DNA of 8,691 nucleotides from Lachnospiraceae bacterium UBA3732 (lineage in GTDB: Bacteria > Bacillota > Clostridia > Lachnospirales > Lachnospiraceae). The stretch lies in the NCBI GenBank assembly GCA_002372545.1, contig DFHD01000057.1:1176-9866 (forward strand), read 5' to 3'. Numbering within the stretch: the first letter of the stretch is position 1; each line of letters starts with the position of its first letter. The notes beneath the pieces were generated by a model. The model was not told the DNA's origin. It saw nothing but the letters and a program-made list of their open reading frames with translations, and searched no databases. Shown piece after piece: positions 6,801-8,691 of this stretch. The position numbers and the translations under genes were made by a program.

Positions 6801-6816
6801 GTAACTGAACAGTTAC
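6801..6816. promoter_or_regulatory. Perfect palindrome in the leader of the yesL-phosphatase operon, possible operator
   Basis: GTAACTGAACAGTTAC is a perfect inverted repeat of seven bases with a two-base centre. It lies about 20 bases downstream of the predicted -10 box and 18 bases before the ATG, just upstream of the ribosome site. This is a classic repressor position. As RNA it could also fold into a six-pair hairpin with a four-base loop. No regulator gene is nearby to assign. Confidence 0.45.
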
Positions 6817-6835
6817 CTTTTTTATAATCCCCTTC

Positions 6836-6864
6836 AGTATACCCTTTATATAAAAAAAATACAA
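6836..6864 (-). promoter_or_regulatory. Promoter of the yesL-phosphatase operon
   Basis: On the minus strand: -35 TTGTAT (6864-6859, only TTG matches consensus), a 17-base T-rich spacer, and -10 TATACT (6841-6836, five of six). The predicted start is near 6829. The weak -35 suggests low basal activity or help from an activator. Two direct TGCCGGG copies lie just upstream (minus strand, 6877-6871 and 6894-6888). Confidence 0.5.
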
Positions 6865-6893
6865 GACAGGCCCGGCAGATATAAGCTCCCGGC

Positions 6894-6914
6894 AAAAAAG
6901 GGACCGCTGATCCC
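6894..6914 (-). terminator. Intrinsic terminator with no assigned gene (minus strand)
   Basis: Read on the minus strand, GGGATC (6914-6909) pairs with GGTCCC (6905-6900) over a three-base loop, followed at once by six T (6899-6894). This fits a compact intrinsic terminator. It lies some 350 bases past the lysA stop, beyond the hairpin next to lysA, and just ahead of the yesL-operon promoter. It could end a small RNA, act as a backup for lysA, or be an attenuator for a longer yesL-operon leader. Confidence 0.55.
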
Positions 6915-6916
6915 AG

Positions 6917-7066
6917 GCCTTAAACCCGTTCTATGTTAAAATTGCGCATAATCAAAGATTGACAGGGATATATTAAAACTGTATCGGGATGATATTATGA
7001 AGATAAAAGCTCAGTACAGATCTTAGGTTTTGGCTATATATGATCAAATTCCGGGGTTGTTGTCAA
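6917..7066 (-). ncRNA. Candidate small RNA or leader RNA (weak)
   Basis: A consensus -35 TTGACA lies at 7066-7061 on the minus strand. A poor -10 (TCATAT, 7043-7038) sits at a 17-base spacing, preceded by TG in the extended position. A transcript from about 7031 would run roughly 135 bases to the terminator at 6914-6894. No coding frame longer than about ten codons is visible. Within it CTGTA and TACAG could close a stem about 40 bases long. I recognise no known riboswitch or RNA family. The strand and boundaries depend entirely on the promoter and terminator guesses. Confidence 0.2.
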
Positions 7067-7197
7067 AACACGAAAAGAGAATTATTCTTAAAGATGATAT
7101 TATTTGTATTCCACCATATATGACGGGCTGTTTATAAGTACTGACTGACATGTGTTTTTATTATCGCTGATCAGGCCTAAAATCTCACAAACATCAC

Positions 7198-7228
7198 GCA
7201 GATTCCTCGTCAATTTCGAGGAATCTGC
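7198..7228 (-). terminator. Perfect 12-base hairpin downstream of lysA, probable terminator
   Basis: GCAGATTCCTCG (7198-7209) and CGAGGAATCTGC (7217-7228) are exact inverse complements around a seven-base loop. Outer arms CTCACA (7184-7189) and TGTGAG (7231-7236) can extend the stem. It starts 32 bases after the lysA stop. The T-run that should follow on the minus strand is poor (interrupted TTT, then ATTTTA), so it may be an inefficient terminator or a 3'-end stabiliser. Confidence 0.6.
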
Positions 7229-7260
7229 TGTGTGAGTGGGTACACCTGCAGGATATTTCC

Positions 7261-8514
7261 TTACACCACATCCCAGTATTCACTGATGGTTGCAAAGTAA
7301 TCATCCAGTGTCTGCGGGCGGCGGATCTGGATAACGGAGCCGTCCTCGCGGAGCAGAAGCTCAGCGGAGTGCAGACGTCCGTTGTAATTGTAGCCCATGG
7401 CCGCTCCATGCGCGCCTGTATCATGAATGATCAGATAATCGCCCTTCTCGATCTCCGGAAGCGGGCGGTCAATGGCAAATTTATCATTATTCTCGCAGAG
7501 AGAGCCGGTCACATCATAGACATGGTCCGCCGGCGCGTTTTCCTTTCCTGCGACGGTGATGTGATGATAGGCGCCATACATGGCCGGCCGCATCAGATCG
7601 GCTGCACAGGCATCCACACCGATGTACTCCTTGTAAATATGTTTTTCATGTATCGCCTTGGTCACAAGGTGGCCGTAGGGTGCCAGCATAAAGCGGCCCA
7701 GCTCCGTGTAAACGGATAGATTCTCCATCCCTGCCGGAACAAGGATTTCTTCGAACATCTTCCGAACGCCCTCGCCGATTGCCAGGATGTCGTTCGGTTC
7801 CTTATCCGGTGTGTAGGGCACGCCGATACCGCCGGAAAGATTGATGAAGGAAAGCTCAATACCGGTTTCCCTCTTCAACTTCACTGCAAGACGGAACAGG
7901 ATCCCTGCCAGTGTCGGATAATAATCGTTCGTCACGGTGTTGCTGGCCAGGAAAGCATGCAGACCGAATTCCTCTGCACCCTCGGCCTTCAGCCGCGTGT
8001 AAGCCTCGAAAAGCTGCTCCTCGGTCATGCCGTATTTGGCGTCTCCGGGATTATCCATGATCGCATTGGCGATCGCAAAGGTTCCACCCGGATTGAAACG
8101 GCAGGATATCCGTCTGGGAATGCCGCAGGTATTCTTCAGAAGATCAATGTGTGTAATATCATCCAGATTAATGGTTGCGCCGAGCTTTGCCGCATAGGCA
8201 AATTCTTCGGCAGGCGTATCATTAGAGGAGAACATGATATCCTGTCCGGTGATACCGCTCTTTTCGGACATGACGAGCTCCGCCAGAGACGAGCAGTCTG
8301 TACCGCAGCCCTCCTCATGCAGGATCTGCAGGATGGCCGGCGTGGGGGTGGCCTTTACCGCAAAGTATTCGCGGAAGCCCGGATTCCAGGAAAATGCCTT
8401 GCGCAGGCGCCTCGCATTCTCACGGATTCCCTTTTCATCATATATATGGAAGGGAGTCGGATGTGTCTTAACTATTTCTTCAATCTGTTCTTTTGTAATA
8501 AAGGGTGTTTTCAT
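7261..8514 (-). CDS. lysA: Diaminopimelate decarboxylase
   Basis: This PLP enzyme removes CO2 from meso-diaminopimelate to give L-lysine, the last step of lysine synthesis. At 417 residues it has normal length. It follows the alanine-racemase/ornithine-decarboxylase fold: a PLP barrel, then a C-terminal beta domain. Lys54 in YFAVKAT (50-56) is the expected PLP lysine; SGGIG (227-231) is the phosphate-binding glycine loop; DLMRPAMYG (306-314) and GSLCENND (337-344, with Cys340) carry substrate and catalytic residues; GYNYNGR (374-380) is near the C-terminal active-site tyrosine. Two motifs are unusual: ELGR (271-274) for the common EPGR, and HAFLASN (186-192) where classical enzymes have HxHIGS. 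These fit a diverged clostridial subgroup, as far as I recall. A related decarboxylase role cannot be fully excluded. The ATG at 8514 has GAGG seven bases upstream. It appears monocistronic, with its own promoter and a hairpin after the stop. Confidence 0.88.
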   Translation of the reverse strand: MKTPFITKEQIEEIVKTHPTPFHIYDEKGIRENARRLRKAFSWNPGFREYFAVKATPTPAILQILHEEGCGTDCSSLAELVMSEKSGITGQDIMFSSNDTPAEEFAYAAKLGATINLDDITHIDLLKNTCGIPRRISCRFNPGGTFAIANAIMDNPGDAKYGMTEEQLFEAYTRLKAEGAEEFGLHAFLASNTVTNDYYPTLAGILFRLAVKLKRETGIELSFINLSGGIGVPYTPDKEPNDILAIGEGVRKMFEEILVPAGMENLSVYTELGRFMLAPYGHLVTKAIHEKHIYKEYIGVDACAADLMRPAMYGAYHHITVAGKENAPADHVYDVTGSLCENNDKFAIDRPLPEIEKGDYLIIHDTGAHGAAMGYNYNGRLHSAELLLREDGSVIQIRRPQTLDDYFATISEYWDVV

Positions 8515-8532
8515 TGGATAACCTCACTTACC

Positions 8533-8547
8533 TGCCCCCGCCGGGCA
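8533..8547 (-). promoter_or_regulatory. Short GC hairpin in the lysA leader
   Basis: On the minus strand TGCCC (8547-8543) pairs with GGGCA (8537-8533) over a five-base loop, about eight bases upstream of the lysA ribosome site. The leader is only about 50 bases, too short for a lysine (L-box) riboswitch, and none of the L-box conserved core is seen. The hairpin may affect stability or translation; its role is unknown. Confidence 0.3.
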
Positions 8548-8574
8548 ACGTCTGCATAAACTTTTATACAGGTA

Positions 8575-8604
8575 ATCATATAACGCAGCGAATGAATTTG
8601 TCAA
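8575..8604 (-). promoter_or_regulatory. Promoter of lysA
   Basis: On the minus strand: a perfect -35 TTGACA (8604-8599), an 18-base spacer, and -10 TATGAT (8580-8575, five of six). The predicted transcript start is near 8567, about 52 bases before the ATG. It is the strongest consensus promoter in the window. Confidence 0.65.
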
Positions 8605-8691
8605 TCCTTTACATTTTCCTCTGATTGCCGGTCTCCGTACGGTTATCGGGCTTTAGTCTGTCGGGCAGATTCGGGACTTTCACCCGTTAGA
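8605..8691 (-). other. Possible group II intron 5' fragment or other structured RNA at the right edge
   Basis: Read on the minus strand the edge contains CGGGTGAAAGTCCCG (8686-8672), a four-pair stem with a TGAAAGT loop, preceded by TCTAA. This resembles a motif I recall from domain I of bacterial group II introns. GC-rich stem-capable segments follow (CCGTACGG at 8642-8635 and others). It stops just before the lysA promoter, so a full intron cannot continue in this direction; it would be a truncated remnant. No reverse transcriptase is in the window. The call rests on one short recalled motif. Confidence 0.25.

Larger units (their letters stand above)
6865..7197. other. AT-rich intergenic stretch without a convincing gene
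   Basis: Between the yesL-operon promoter and the lysA hairpin no open frame with a ribosome site and family-like content is present on either strand. The stretch is clearly richer in A+T than the flanking genes. It holds the orphan terminator and candidate RNA, an 11-base direct repeat GATGATATTAT (6988-6998 and 7093-7103), and a plus-strand TTGACA at 6959-6964 with only a weak -10 (TATCGG) after 17 bases. Confidence 0.6.

Noticed and set aside
6784..6864. 27-residue N-terminal extension of the YesL-like protein from TTG 6864
   Set aside because: No ribosome site; it would be encoded across the predicted -35/-10 and the palindrome. ATG 6783 has AGAAGG at ideal spacing.
6959..7020. Plus-strand promoter (TTGACA at 6959) with a short reading frame starting ATG at 6997
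   Set aside because: The -10 is poor (TATCGG), the frame has only nine codons, and no ribosome site of normal spacing is present.
8515..8574. Lysine riboswitch upstream of lysA
   Set aside because: The leader from the consensus promoter is only about 50 bases and none of the conserved L-box core is recognisable.

Overview
The window looks like ordinary chromosome from a Gram-positive Clostridia-type bacterium (Bacillota, most likely Lachnospiraceae-like). The clues are strong AGGAGG-type ribosome sites, TTG starts, sigma-A promoters with extended -10 elements, a DUF624 (YesL) membrane protein, a SpoIIE-type phosphatase, MltG next to FHA/DUF6382-like proteins, and a diaminopimelate decarboxylase with the diverged motifs I associate with this group. 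The assignment rests on protein character only. No rRNA, tRNA, CRISPR array, complete mobile element or plasmid/phage gene is visible.

Layout. (a) 1-3617, minus strand: an apparent operon read right to left, mltG (endolytic peptidoglycan transglycosylase), then an acidic-linker FHA protein, then a second protein homologous to its N-terminal half, cut by the left edge. (b) 3618-3733: a compact divergent promoter region in which the -10 boxes of mltG and of a cyclophilin gene overlap. (c) 3734-4258, plus strand: a cytoplasmic cyclophilin-type prolyl isomerase, the only plus-strand gene. (d) 4271-4346: a two-way terminator shared with the convergent neighbour. (e) 4353-6783, minus strand: a two-gene operon, a YesL/DUF624 membrane protein with a repetitive acidic tail, then an eight-helix membrane SpoIIE/PP2C phosphatase. 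(f) 6784-7260: an AT-rich gene-free stretch with the promoter and a palindromic operator candidate of that operon, an unassigned intrinsic terminator, and the hairpin that probably ends lysA. (g) 7261-8514, minus strand: lysA with its own promoter. (h) 8605-8691: a possible group II intron 5' remnant or other structured RNA at the right edge.

How the genes relate. MltG and LysA both serve the cell wall/diaminopimelate-lysine area but are separate transcription units. The FHA protein (a phosphothreonine reader by family) and the SpoIIE-type phosphatase suggest phospho-signalling, but no kinase, STAS protein or anti-sigma factor lies in the window, so a functional link between them is inference. 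The least explained items are the pair of DUF6382-like paralogues behind mltG, the YesL-phosphatase pairing, and the orphan terminator and possible leader/small RNA in 6890-7070.
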